A stretch of DNA of 64,000 nt from Rhizobium aethiopicum (lineage in GTDB: Bacteria > Pseudomonadota > Alphaproteobacteria > Rhizobiales > Rhizobiaceae). A program made the position numbers and the translations under genes. This document shows, piece after piece, positions 17,424-26,264 of the stretch. The stretch lies in assembly GCF_014197535.1 (NCBI RefSeq), contig NZ_JACIFV010000006.1:62001-126000 (forward strand). Reading direction: 5' to 3'. How positions within the stretch are numbered: the first letter of the stretch is position 1; the number at the start of each line of letters is the position of its first letter. The notes below the pieces were generated by a model. It was not told where the DNA came from. It was given only the letters and a program-made list of their open reading frames with translations, and ran no database searches.

Positions 17424-18200
17424 ATGCCAGGCGTTACCCGACTTTCGGTCCGCAATATCCGCAAGAGCTTCGGCACGCACGAGGTCTTGCGCGGCATTTC
17501 CCTCGATGCGGAAGACGGCGATGTGATTTCGCTGCTCGGCGCCTCCGGCTCCGGCAAATCGACCTTTCTGCGCTGCATCAACATGCTGGAAACCGCCAGC
17601 GACGGCGAGATCTGGGTCGATGGTGAGCACATCGAAATGATTCACAAGAACGGCAAGACAAAACCGGCGAGCCAGAAGCAGGTCGATCATATCCGCTCCG
17701 AACTCGGCATGGTCTTCCAGTCCTTCAATCTCTGGTCTCATATGACCATCCTGCAGAATGTCATCGAAGGGCCTATCCATGTCCTGAAGCGGCCGCGCGC
17801 CGAATGCATCGCCGAGGCCGAGGCGCTGCTCGAAAAGGTCGGCATCGCAGACAAGCGCCATGCCTATCCCGCCCATCTCTCCGGCGGCCAGCAGCAGCGC
17901 GCCGCAATCGCCCGCGCTTTGGCGATGAAGCCGAAGGTCATGCTGTTCGACGAGCCGACCTCGGCGCTCGATCCGGAACTCGTCGGTGAAGTCCTGCGCG
18001 TCATGCGCGCTCTTGCCGAGGAGGGCATGACCATGCTCGTCGTCACCCATGAGATGAGCTTTGCCCGCAACGTCTCGAACCGCGTCGTCTTCATGCGCGA
18101 GGGGCTGATCGAAAGCAGCGGCAAGCCGGAGGAGATGTTCACCGGCGGCGCCACGCCCGCCTTCCGCCAGTTCATCGGCCACTTCGGAACCGGCCAATGA
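17424..18200 (+). CDS. Amino-acid ABC transporter ATP-binding protein (HisP-type)
   Basis: This 258-residue ATPase has Walker [10 protein letters not shown] (~residue 37), the Q-loop, signature LSGGQQQR (~153), Walker [15 protein letters not shown] (~172) and the switch His in VVTHEM. The HisP-like insertion [32 protein letters not shown] marks the polar amino-acid class. Its stop overlaps the start of the HutH-like gene (ATGA), so that gene is part of the transport operon. Confidence 0.93.
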   Translation: MPGVTRLSVRNIRKSFGTHEVLRGISLDAEDGDVISLLGASGSGKSTFLRCINMLETASDGEIWVDGEHIEMIHKNGKTKPASQKQVDHIRSELGMVFQSFNLWSHMTILQNVIEGPIHVLKRPRAECIAEAEALLEKVGIADKRHAYPAHLSGGQQQRAAIARALAMKPKVMLFDEPTSALDPELVGEVLRVMRALAEEGMTMLVVTHEMSFARNVSNRVVFMREGLIESSGKPEEMFTGGATPAFRQFIGHFGTGQ

Positions 18201-19690
18201 CCGTTACTATCGATCAAGTGCTGACCTGGCGCGACGTCGCGCGCGTCGGGGCAGGGGAGGCGCTTGCGCTCTCACCCGCCGCCTGGACGCGGGTCGAAGA
18301 GGCAAGCCGTATCGTTGCGCGCATCGTCGAGACGGGCGTGCGCGCCTACGGCGTCAACACCGGCGTCGGGGCACTGGCCGATACGGTGGTCGACCGCCCC
18401 TCGCAGAGCCTGTTGTCGCGCAGCATCGTGCTCAGCCACGCCTGCGGCGTCGGCCCTTTGCTTGATGCCCGCGCGGTTCGGGCCATCATCGCCGCTCAGA
18501 TTGCCAATTTCGCCCATGGCCATTCCGGCGTGCGGCGCGAGATCGTTGCGCATCTCACAGCACTGCTGGCGCATGATTGCATTCCCGACGTGCCGTCGAA
18601 AGGCTCGGCGGGTTACCTCACCCATAACGCCCATACCGCGCTCGTCCTGATCGGCGAAGGCAGCGCCATGCTGGGCGGAGAACGCATGAGCGGCCGCGAA
18701 GCACTTGCCGCGATCGGCCTCGAACCGCTGGTACTCGGCGCCAAGGAAGGTTTGAGCCTCGTCAACGGCACGGCCTGCGCCACCGGTTTGACCGCCACCG
18801 CACTTTTGCGCGCCGAACGGCTGCTCGACTGGGCCGATGCCATCGCAGCGCTGACGCTGGAAGCGGCAGGCTGCCAGATCGCCGCCTTCGACGAGGCGGT
18901 GCTGGCGCTGCGCCCATCGGCGGGAATTGAAAAGGTGGGAGCGTCCCTCCGTGCCCGCCTTCGCGGCAGCGGCCTTGTCGCCTCCGCCTTCGGCCGGCGC
19001 ACCCAGGATGCGCTCAGCCTTCGGTCGGTGCCGCATGCCCATGGCGCCGCCCGCGACGTCTTCGACAATTCCGCCCGCATCGCCGATCAGGAACTGGCCT
19101 CGGTAACGGACAATCCGGCCGTCTCAGGTACGCCGGAACAGCCGATCGTCTTTTCCGAGGCGCATGCGGTCGCCCCGGCGCTCGGGCAGTCAGCCGACAG
19201 CCTCGCCATTGCGCTGGCGCAGATCGGCGCGATCAGCGAAAGGCGCATGGACCGGCTGGTCAATCCGCTGGTGAGCGGTCTGCCGCCGTTTCTGGCGAGC
19301 GATGCCGGCAGCCATTCCGGCTTCATGATCGCGCAATATACCGCAGCCGCGCTGAGCAACGAGAACCGCCGCCTTGCCGCGCCTGCGGCGATGGACGGCG
19401 GGTTGACCTCCGGCCTGCAGGAGGATTTTCTCGCCCATCCCACAGCCGCCGCCGGCAAGCTGCTCGCCGTCATCGACAATGCCGAATATATAATGGCGAT
19501 CGAGTTGATGGCCGCCGCCCAGGCGCATGATTTCCTGGCGGCGACGGCGCCGCGGGCGGCCGGTACGGATCTGGTCTATCAGGCGGTGCGGCAGCGTATC
19601 TCCCATTATGGCGACGAGCGGCCGCTCAATGGCGATATCGAGGCCGTGCGCGGCCTGATCCGCGAGACTGCGCCGCCACCGATGAATTGA
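18197..19690 (+). CDS. HutH-like protein lacking the MIO-forming Ala-Ser-Gly
   Basis: This 497-residue member of the histidine/aromatic ammonia-lyase superfamily retains [11 protein letters not shown] (~50-60), [20 protein letters not shown] (~190), SVTDNP and [18 protein letters not shown]. At the active site, however, [14 protein letters not shown] has become [11 protein letters not shown] (residues 136-146). The three residues that cyclise to the MIO electrophile are deleted and the frame is intact. QDPY..RC also reads QDALSLRS, so the second active-site Tyr is lost while the Arg is kept. It cannot act as a conventional lyase. It may bind histidine or urocanate, modulate HutH as a mixed oligomer, or catalyse a MIO-independent reaction. 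It overlaps the ABC ATPase gene by 4 bases. Confidence 0.9.
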   Translation: MTVTIDQVLTWRDVARVGAGEALALSPAAWTRVEEASRIVARIVETGVRAYGVNTGVGALADTVVDRPSQSLLSRSIVLSHACGVGPLLDARAVRAIIAAQIANFAHGHSGVRREIVAHLTALLAHDCIPDVPSKGSAGYLTHNAHTALVLIGEGSAMLGGERMSGREALAAIGLEPLVLGAKEGLSLVNGTACATGLTATALLRAERLLDWADAIAALTLEAAGCQIAAFDEAVLALRPSAGIEKVGASLRARLRGSGLVASAFGRRTQDALSLRSVPHAHGAARDVFDNSARIADQELASVTDNPAVSGTPEQPIVFSEAHAVAPALGQSADSLAIALAQIGAISERRMDRLVNPLVSGLPPFLASDAGSHSGFMIAQYTAAALSNENRRLAAPAAMDGGLTSGLQEDFLAHPTAAAGKLLAVIDNAEYIMAIELMAAAQAHDFLAATAPRAAGTDLVYQAVRQRISHYGDERPLNGDIEAVRGLIRETAPPPMN

Positions 19691-19703
19691 ATCGGGCAGA
19701 CCG

Positions 19704-20246
19704 TCAGAACGGCTTGCTGGTGTCGGAATCCTGCTTCGGTTTTCCGCCGGCTTCGAGGCGTTTGAGACACTGGGCGAAGGTGGGGTAGAGCTGGTCCACC
19801 CGCGACAGCGGCAGCGTCCAGTCGCCTTCGTCGCCGGCAAAGGTCAGCTGCACGTCAGGGGTTCCTGAAAAGGAATTCTTGATGATCTTCTTCAGCCCGC
19901 CGCTTCCCTTGCTGCCTGCGGGCCAGAGGCGAAGCGTGGTCTTGTCGAAGAACTCGGCGGCAACGACTTTCGTCATATTGCGATCGGTCAGCGTCACCTC
20001 GGTCGTCGTGCCGGCCGGAATGTCCCAGCTGTTCTTCGACACCAGCCAGAACGTCTCGGTCGCGCTCTGGCGGAATTCCATGGTCTTGCCGATCTCGCTC
20101 TCCCACAGCAGCCGGCAGTAGGCAGGCTGTTCGCTGGCATAGCCGACTGACCATTGTCTTGCGCCGCCCATCCATTCGGTCTCGCCGAAGGCGGAGACCG
20201 GCTGCAGGGCGGATGCCAGCAGAACCATCGCGGTCAGAATTTTCAT
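19704..20246 (-). CDS. Exported protein of unknown function
   Basis: The 180-residue product from the ATG at 20246 (GGAG 9 bases upstream) starts with a signal peptide, MKILTAMVLLASALQPVSAFG. The mature part has two Cys residues (YCRLLWE and FAQCLKRLEAG) that could form a disulfide, and a beta-rich middle. It ends in a hydrophilic Lys/Asp tail. The general form resembles rhizobial periplasmic proteins of unknown role. It is convergent with the HutH-like gene, and no operon partner is visible. Confidence 0.7.
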   Translation of the reverse strand: MKILTAMVLLASALQPVSAFGETEWMGGARQWSVGYASEQPAYCRLLWESEIGKTMEFRQSATETFWLVSKNSWDIPAGTTTEVTLTDRNMTKVVAAEFFDKTTLRLWPAGSKGSGGLKKIIKNSFSGTPDVQLTFAGDEGDWTLPLSRVDQLYPTFAQCLKRLEAGGKPKQDSDTSKPF

Positions 20247-20438
20247 CGCCGAAGTCTCCAGGACAATCTGCTTCAGCCATAGCAAAAGAAGGTTGAGCTT
20301 TTGCTACCGGTCGTTTGGGATGAGGCGGCGATCAGATTCGGCGAAGTGGCTCCTCGACCTTGCAAGGTCTTGAATTTTCGACTCACCTTGCCGATCTGGC
20401 GGGTGAGGACATGATGTGAAGGGAGCTCGACGGCAGGC

Positions 20439-21176
20439 ATGACGGAGGTTCAACGACGCGGTTTCCTGGCGAGGCTCAATGCCTATGAGCCACTGACGCT
20501 GATCATGCTGGCATCGATCGCAGGCGGGCTGTTCGTGCTGCAGCGGCTGACGAGTGAGGTCCTCGAAGGAGAAACTTTTGGTTTCGACCAGGCGGTCCTG
20601 CTGGCGCTGCGGCGGGCCGACGATCTTGCCGTACCGATCGGTCCGGCTTGGCTAACCCACGCCGTCGACGACATCACCAGCCTCGGCGGCATCACCGTCT
20701 TGGCGCTGCTGACGGTTCTCATCACCGTCTATCTCTTGCTCGACCGGCGCTGGCCGATCGCGATCTTCGTCTTTTCGTCAGTGGTGTCGGGCTGGCTGGC
20801 GAGCACGCTGTTGAAGATCCTCGTCGCGCGGCCGCGCCCGGATGTCGTGCCGCATCTCATCGAGGTCAGCGATCTCAGTTTTCCCTCCGGTCACGCCATG
20901 GTCTCGGCGGTGACCTATCTGACGCTCGGGGCGCTGGTGGCGCGCACCCAGCGTTACCGCTCGACGCGGATCTTCGTCATGGGCGCTGGCGTCTTCCTCG
21001 CCGTCATCATCGGGCTCAGCCGGATCTATCTCGGCGTCCATTACCCCACGGATGTTTTTGCCGGATGGTGCGCCGGCGCACTGTGGGCGCTCGGCTGCTG
21101 GCTGATCTCGAAGAGGTTCGTCCCGAGCCGTGCGCCTGACAATGGCGTTGAGGCTGTAAATGGAGACAACACTTAG
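20439..21176 (+). CDS. PAP2-family membrane phosphatase
   Basis: This 245-residue phosphatidic acid phosphatase type 2 protein carries all three catalytic motifs: KILVARPRP (126-134), FPSGHAM (148-154) and SRIYLGVHYPTD (~190-201). It has about five to six membrane segments. Substrates in the family include lipid phosphates and undecaprenyl diphosphate, and the sequence does not decide between them. It is monocistronic and convergent with the FAD/GcvT gene. Two hairpins without T-runs (21182-21196 and 21202-21225) separate the two genes. Confidence 0.88.
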   Translation: MTEVQRRGFLARLNAYEPLTLIMLASIAGGLFVLQRLTSEVLEGETFGFDQAVLLALRRADDLAVPIGPAWLTHAVDDITSLGGITVLALLTVLITVYLLLDRRWPIAIFVFSSVVSGWLASTLLKILVARPRPDVVPHLIEVSDLSFPSGHAMVSAVTYLTLGALVARTQRYRSTRIFVMGAGVFLAVIIGLSRIYLGVHYPTDVFAGWCAGALWALGCWLISKRFVPSRAPDNGVEAVNGDNT

Positions 21177-21275
21177 CGTAATGCGGCTCAACCGCATGAA
21201 TGTGGCGCCGTGCTGGCGGCGCCACAGGTGCTTGAGTGCGCAGGTTCTGCCGCTTTCGTTGAAAGCTGAACCGCT

Positions 21276-23837
21276 TTAGGTGCGCGGCTTCAGATTTTCC
21301 GGGTCGTAGATCGGCTTGTAGCCGACGCCGACAACCTCAACCGGATAGGTCTCGGCAAAATACTCGACATTCAGCTTGCGTCCGACCTGGCAATGCGACC
21401 AGGGCAGATAGGCCAAGGCAATGTTCTTGCCGACAGTCGGGCCGTAGGCGATTGAGGTCGTGTAGGACCGGCGGCCAAGCTCGTCGACCAGGACCTCTCC
21501 GGTGGCGGGATCGACGACCGGCAGGTTGCCGAGGGGATAACGCTTCACGCCCGATTTGTCGGTATTCTCGGTCATGACGAGCGTGCAGAGCATGGCCGGC
21601 TGGTGCTCGCGCGCTTTATATTCCAGATGCTTTTCCTTGCCGCGGAAATCGGCTTCCTTGACCTTCGGGCGGGCGAGATCGGCTTCGATCAGGTTGTACT
21701 GGGTCAGCAGGTCGGCGTTCTGCAGGCGCAGGCTCTTTTCCATGCGGCGCGAGTTCGCATAGGTTTCGACGCCGAAGGCCATCACGCCGGTCGAGCGCAG
21801 CGCGTCCCAGACAGCGAGGCCGTCTTCGTACTTCATGTGCAGTTCCCAGCCCTGCTCGCCGACATAGGAGATGCGGAAGGCGGTGACAGTCTTGCCTGAT
21901 ATTTCGATCGGCTTGATCGCCGCAAAGGCGAAGTTTTCCTGATCGAGCCCGGCCGGATCGGCTACGACCTTCTTCAGCGTCTCGCGCGCGTTCGGACCCC
22001 AGATGCCGATCGTCACGAATTTCTCCGAGACGTCGGTGACGGTCACGTCAAGGCCGCGGTCTTGAGCGGCCCGCTTCATATACTGCAGATCGCGCGGGCC
22101 GGCATCGGCGCCGTTGACGAGACGGCAGCGGTCGGCCATGCGGAAGACGGTGAAGTCGGCGCGCACCATTCCTTCGTCGTCGAGGAAGTGGGTGTAGATA
22201 CCCTTGCCGATGTTGGCATCGCCGCCGATCTTGGCGGCGCACAACCATTCCATCAGCTCGACATGATCAGGCCCCTCGATATCGACCATGTGGAAATGGC
22301 TGAGATTGACGATGCCGCAATCCTCGCTCATCGCCAGATGCTCGGCATTCGACACGCGCCAGAAATGGCGGCTGTCCCATTCGTTCTCGCGAACCGGAAC
22401 GCGGTCGGCATATTTTTCCAGAAGGTGCTCGTTGGCGGCATAGCCGTGCGCACGCTCCCAGCCGCCAAGCTCCATGAAGTAGCCGCCGAGTTCCTTTTCG
22501 CGCTCGTAGAAGGGCGAGCGCTTGGCGTTGCGGCCGGATAGATAGGGCTCGCGGGTATGGACGGCGGGGAAATAGATCTTCTGGGCGGCTTCGTAGCAGC
22601 GGCCTTCGATGAATTCTTCCGTCAGTTGATGCGGATAGAAGCGGGCGTAATCGATGCTGTTGTGATCGATTTCGGTCCGGCCGTCGGTCATCCAGTCGGC
22701 GATCAGCTTGCCGTAGCCCGGGCCGTCCTTGACCCAGATGGCAACGCAATACCAGAGACCGCGCACCTTCTGGCTCTCGCCGCAGGATGCGCCGCCGCCG
22801 GCAGAAACCTGCAGCAAGCCGTTGAAGGAGTGACCTTCGTTATAACCGAGTTCGCCGAGGATCGGCGTCAGTTCCATGGCGCGTTCGAGCGGCTCGATGA
22901 TCTGTTCCATCTCGAGGTCGCGCTGCGAGGGCGAAAGCCGCGCTTCGTGTTTTTCGAGAAGATCGCGCGGATGGCACATGCGCGGATTGGTGGCTTCGTA
23001 ATAGCCCCACTCGATCTGGCCGCCCTCGGTCGTCGCCGGGTCGCCGGTATCGCGCATATAGGCGGAGTTGCCCTGGTCGCGCAGCAGCGGGAAACCGATT
23101 TCCTTGCCGGTGCCTTCAAACTCGTTATAGGGACCGAAGAAGGTGAGCGGGTGGTCGACCGGCATGACCGGCAGGTCTTCGCCGACCATCTCCGCGATCA
23201 GGCGGCCCCAGAGGCCGGCGCAGACGATGACATGGTCGGCCATGATGGTGCCGCGATGGGTGACGACGCCCTTGATGCGGCCGCCTTCGACGATCAGCGA
23301 CTTCGCCGGGGTGTTGCCGAACACCTGCAGCTTGCCGGCCTTCTCCGCGGCGTCGACCAGCTTGCCGGCAACGGTCTGCGAGCGCGGAATGACGAGGCCG
23401 GCATCCGGATCGAAAAGGCCGCCCATCACCTGATCTTCCTCGATCAGCGGGAACTTCTCCTTGATCTCGGAGGGGCTGACATAATGGGCGCGCGTGCCGA
23501 AGGCGCGGGCCGAGGAAAGCTTGCGCTTGATTTCCTCCATCCAGGCATGGTCGCCGGTGCGCGCCACTTCGAGGCCGCCGATGCGGGCGTAGTGGCCCAT
23601 CTTCTCGTAGAAATCGATCGAATATTGCGTCGTCCAGACCGACAGATAGTCGTGACTGGTGGTGTAACAGAAGTCCGAGGCATGGGCTGTCGAGCCGATG
23701 TCGGTCGGAATGCCCGACTTGTCGATGCCGACGATATCGTCCCATCCGCGCTCGACGAGATGATGCGCGATGGAGGCGCCGACGATACCGCCGAGCCCGA
23801 TGATGACGACCTTTGCCTTTTCCGGAAATGCTGCCAC
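21276..23837 (-). CDS. FAD-dependent oxidoreductase fused to GcvT-type folate domain (dimethylglycine/sarcosine dehydrogenase-like)
   Basis: The 853-residue protein has an N-terminal FAD domain (~8-380), with the dinucleotide motif VVIIGLGGIVGASIAHHL and the early His of STAHASDF where related enzymes bind flavin covalently. A middle linker (FAO_M type) follows, then a C-terminal GcvT domain (~440-840: IVNLSHFHMVDIEGPDHVELMEWL, WELHMKYEDGLAVWDALR, GVKRYPLGNLPV). Such fusions oxidatively demethylate N-methyl amines and pass formaldehyde to tetrahydrofolate. Substrate candidates are dimethylglycine, sarcosine or a betaine. The start is a GTG with AAGGAA upstream. No neighbouring one-carbon genes are present. 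Confidence 0.85.
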   Translation of the reverse strand: MAAFPEKAKVVIIGLGGIVGASIAHHLVERGWDDIVGIDKSGIPTDIGSTAHASDFCYTTSHDYLSVWTTQYSIDFYEKMGHYARIGGLEVARTGDHAWMEEIKRKLSSARAFGTRAHYVSPSEIKEKFPLIEEDQVMGGLFDPDAGLVIPRSQTVAGKLVDAAEKAGKLQVFGNTPAKSLIVEGGRIKGVVTHRGTIMADHVIVCAGLWGRLIAEMVGEDLPVMPVDHPLTFFGPYNEFEGTGKEIGFPLLRDQGNSAYMRDTGDPATTEGGQIEWGYYEATNPRMCHPRDLLEKHEARLSPSQRDLEMEQIIEPLERAMELTPILGELGYNEGHSFNGLLQVSAGGGASCGESQKVRGLWYCVAIWVKDGPGYGKLIADWMTDGRTEIDHNSIDYARFYPHQLTEEFIEGRCYEAAQKIYFPAVHTREPYLSGRNAKRSPFYEREKELGGYFMELGGWERAHGYAANEHLLEKYADRVPVRENEWDSRHFWRVSNAEHLAMSEDCGIVNLSHFHMVDIEGPDHVELMEWLCAAKIGGDANIGKGIYTHFLDDEGMVRADFTVFRMADRCRLVNGADAGPRDLQYMKRAAQDRGLDVTVTDVSEKFVTIGIWGPNARETLKKVVADPAGLDQENFAFAAIKPIEISGKTVTAFRISYVGEQGWELHMKYEDGLAVWDALRSTGVMAFGVETYANSRRMEKSLRLQNADLLTQYNLIEADLARPKVKEADFRGKEKHLEYKAREHQPAMLCTLVMTENTDKSGVKRYPLGNLPVVDPATGEVLVDELGRRSYTTSIAYGPTVGKNIALAYLPWSHCQVGRKLNVEYFAETYPVEVVGVGYKPIYDPENLKPRT

Positions 23838-24104
23838 GTGCTGTTCCTTCTATTTCCGCACGAATTAAAACTACCGAGCCGCGCTTGGCTTACGCTTCGC
23901 GTGAGATGCAGGAGCCATGTCAGCCTCGTGAGCGTGTCACATTTGCCGAAGCTGCAAAACCCCAGACCTCTCCCTCTCGAAGCTGGATAAGCCATTATGC
24001 ATAAGGCTCACAATCGTCATTGGTCCTACGCCGTCGAGTAACGGCGTAATTGCGCCAGTCCTGATCGGGCTGAAGTTATTCCAGACAGAGCTCGCACGCC
24101 CCGA

Positions 24105-24344
24105 TCACGGCGCAGAAATCGCCTCGAGCCGGTCGATGTCCCCCAACACAATATCTTCGGAAACAGGTTCGCGATTGTGAAGGCGGAACCATTCGGCCGC
24201 CTCGCGCACGCGATCCCCGTGCGGTGATGGGTAGGCGCCGAGCCGGAGAACCCACTCGCGCACGGTCTCGCGCTCCATCCGCCCGGCCCGATATCGCTCG
24301 CAGACGGTTTTCGCCGAGGCGACGAGATCATTGATGCTCTTCAT
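24105..24344 (-). CDS. Small protein of unknown function (79 aa)
   Basis: Encodes MKSINDLVASAKTVCERYRAG and so on, a mostly helical acidic/basic protein with no recognisable domain. AGGGGC precedes the ATG, which lies 11 bases after the stop of the preceding gene. It is the third gene of a probable leftward operon with an Xre-type regulator and another small protein. The context suggests an accessory module, but nothing identifies the function. Confidence 0.55.
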   Translation of the reverse strand: MKSINDLVASAKTVCERYRAGRMERETVREWVLRLGAYPSPHGDRVREAAEWFRLHNREPVSEDIVLGDIDRLEAISAP

Positions 24345-24355
24345 GGGGCCGCCCC

Positions 24356-24616
24356 TCAATGCACGGAAGGCTCGTCATCGTCGAGGAAGGATCGGATGCC
24401 GTCCCGCTCGACGACCGCCAGGAATTCGTCGAAGGCCTCACGGTCGGTCGCAAAGGGCTCCTCCCAGCGGATCAGATCCTCCGCCTGGGTGACGACTTCC
24501 ATTGTCCAGTCCTCATTGCTGCCGGAGGTTCGAAAAATGTCGACGAGCACCGTCACGCCATCGTCGGTGAATTCCCCCGCCAATTCGGAGTGCTCAAGCT
24601 TCTGTTTCTTTGCCAT
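24356..24616 (-). CDS. Small acidic protein of unknown function (86 aa)
   Basis: The product is 86 residues, starting MAKKQKLEHSELAGEF and rich in Asp/Glu (TREAFDEFLAVVERDGIRSFLDDDEPS). It begins immediately after the stop of the Xre-type gene (no gap), so it is co-transcribed. No domain recognised. Confidence 0.6.
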   Translation of the reverse strand: MAKKQKLEHSELAGEFTDDGVTVLVDIFRTSGSNEDWTMEVVTQAEDLIRWEEPFATDREAFDEFLAVVERDGIRSFLDDDEPSVH

Positions 24617-24946
24617 TCAACCGCCAGCGCCGGGAGGGGCGTCGTTTTTCAGATATTCTTCGTATTGGACCGTCTCGGTCTCGTCAGTGTCTATAGAAGC
24701 CGATGCAGGTCTTGCCAAGCGAACGCCGGCGCCGCCGCCATTTTCCGGGATGAAAAGCACGCCCGCATCTTCCAGGCTGCGTTTCATATCACGCAAAGCC
24801 TGCTCATCAGGGGAAAGCTTTCCGGCCTCGTAACCGACAATCGTCGCCTTGGCCACCTTCGAGGCTGAAGACAGCTCCTTCTCGGACCACGCGATGAGGG
24901 CACGCGCGGCCCTGCACTGAGCTGGAGATAGGCACAAAATAACCAC
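24617..24946 (-). CDS. Xre-family helix-turn-helix regulator
   Basis: A 109-residue protein of a common rhizobial type. SPAQCRAARALIAWSEKELSSASKVAKATIVGYEAG (residues 7-42) is the helix-turn-helix, and LEDAGVLFIPENGGGAGVRLA is the typical tail. The start is a GTG without a strong ribosome site. It heads a three-gene leftward operon and is likely autoregulatory. Confidence 0.75.
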   Translation of the reverse strand: MVILCLSPAQCRAARALIAWSEKELSSASKVAKATIVGYEAGKLSPDEQALRDMKRSLEDAGVLFIPENGGGAGVRLARPASASIDTDETETVQYEEYLKNDAPPGAGG

Positions 24947-25179
24947 CTGACGTTAGTAGTAGGAGATGGAGCATTTCCGGGGTTTCGGAGAAATCAGGGC
25001 ATGCACTCGGTCGGCAATATAGAGATGTAACCACAGGTGAAGAAGGCAAGCACGTGATGATGACGCCGGCTGGACGCGAATTTTGACGACCTACCTGATT
25101 GGGCAAGGGGAAGGTTGATTGACTGAATATTATCAAGGTCTAATTTAACTGCTCCTTGTCACGCACCCGGGAGGCAACA

Positions 25180-26241
25180 ATGCGTGAGCCGGATATGCAG
25201 AAACTCGATGCGCTGGTCGGTCGTCTCGTTGGAGACGTCGGCGCCGCCATGTCAGGTGCCTTGGTCGTGCTGGGCGACAAGGTGGGGTTGTTCAAGGCGA
25301 TGGCCGACGGGACACCTTTGAGCGTCGAGCAGCTCGCCGCGAAAACCGGCGTGAAGGAGCGCTACCTCCGGGAATGGCTGAGCGCCCAGGCTGCCGCCGA
25401 TTATGTCACTTACGATGAAAAAACAGATCGTTTCAGCCTGGCGGCGGAACAGGCGATGGTCTTTGCCGAGGAAAACAGCCCCGCCTTCTTCGTCGGCGCC
25501 TTCGAGGTCGTGCAATCCATGTGGATGGACGAGCCGAAGGTCGCCGATGCCTTCCGCACCGGCACGGGCCTCGGCTGGCATGAGCACAGCACCTGCCTAT
25601 TCCGCGGAACCGAGCGCTTCTTTCGCCCGGGCTATAACAGCCATCTGGTGAATGAATGGATTCCGGCTGTTGCCGGCATGGAGGAAAAGCTGAAGGCCGG
25701 CGCCAGGGTCGCCGATGTCGGCTGCGGTCACGGCGCCTCGACCATCCTGATGGCGCAGGCCTATCCCGCCTCGCGTTTCACCGGCTTCGATTATCACGGC
25801 CCTTCGATCGAAAGGGCAAAGGCCGCCGCCAAAGAGGCTGGCGTCGCCGATCGCGTGACGTTCGAGCAGGGCAAGGCGGCCGAATTTCCCGGGAGCGGCT
25901 ATGATATGGTCGCCATGTTCGACTGCCTTCACGATATGGGCGATCCGGTCGGCGCCGGCCGGCACGTCAAGGAGACGCTTGCCCCGAACGGGACATGGCT
26001 GATTGTCGAACCCTTTGCCCATGACCATCTGAAGGACAACCTCAATCCTGTGGGCCGCGTTTATTACGGCGCCTCGACGATGATCTGCACGCCGGCATCG
26101 CTCTCCCAGGAGGTGGGGCTCGGGCTCGGCGCGCAGGCGGGAGAGATGAAGCTGCGCAAGGTGGCGCTTGATGCCGGATTCACGCATTTCCGTCGTGCGA
26201 CGGAAACGCCGTTCAACATGGTGTTCGAGGTCCGGGCCTGA
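25180..26241 (+). CDS. Class I SAM-dependent methyltransferase with N-terminal winged helix
   Basis: This 353-residue protein has a winged-helix dimerisation domain (~1-90: LVVLGDKVGLFKAMADGTPLSVEQLAAKTGVKERYLREWLSAQAAADYVTYDE), then a Rossmann methyltransferase domain with motif I VADVGCGHGAS (~175) and post-motifs MFDCLHDMGDP and WLIVEPFAHD. GGGAGG lies 8 bases before the ATG at 25180, preferred over an in-frame GTG at 25156 upstream of that site. The substrate is unknown. It is monocistronic. Confidence 0.8.
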   Translation: MREPDMQKLDALVGRLVGDVGAAMSGALVVLGDKVGLFKAMADGTPLSVEQLAAKTGVKERYLREWLSAQAAADYVTYDEKTDRFSLAAEQAMVFAEENSPAFFVGAFEVVQSMWMDEPKVADAFRTGTGLGWHEHSTCLFRGTERFFRPGYNSHLVNEWIPAVAGMEEKLKAGARVADVGCGHGASTILMAQAYPASRFTGFDYHGPSIERAKAAAKEAGVADRVTFEQGKAAEFPGSGYDMVAMFDCLHDMGDPVGAGRHVKETLAPNGTWLIVEPFAHDHLKDNLNPVGRVYYGASTMICTPASLSQEVGLGLGAQAGEMKLRKVALDAGFTHFRRATETPFNMVFEVRA

Positions 26242-26264
26242 AGACACCGGCTCCAGGGCTGAAG

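Noticed and set aside
21182..21225. Terminator between the PAP2 gene and the FAD/GcvT gene
   Set aside because: Two good hairpins are present but neither is followed by a T-run in either direction, so termination is not supported.
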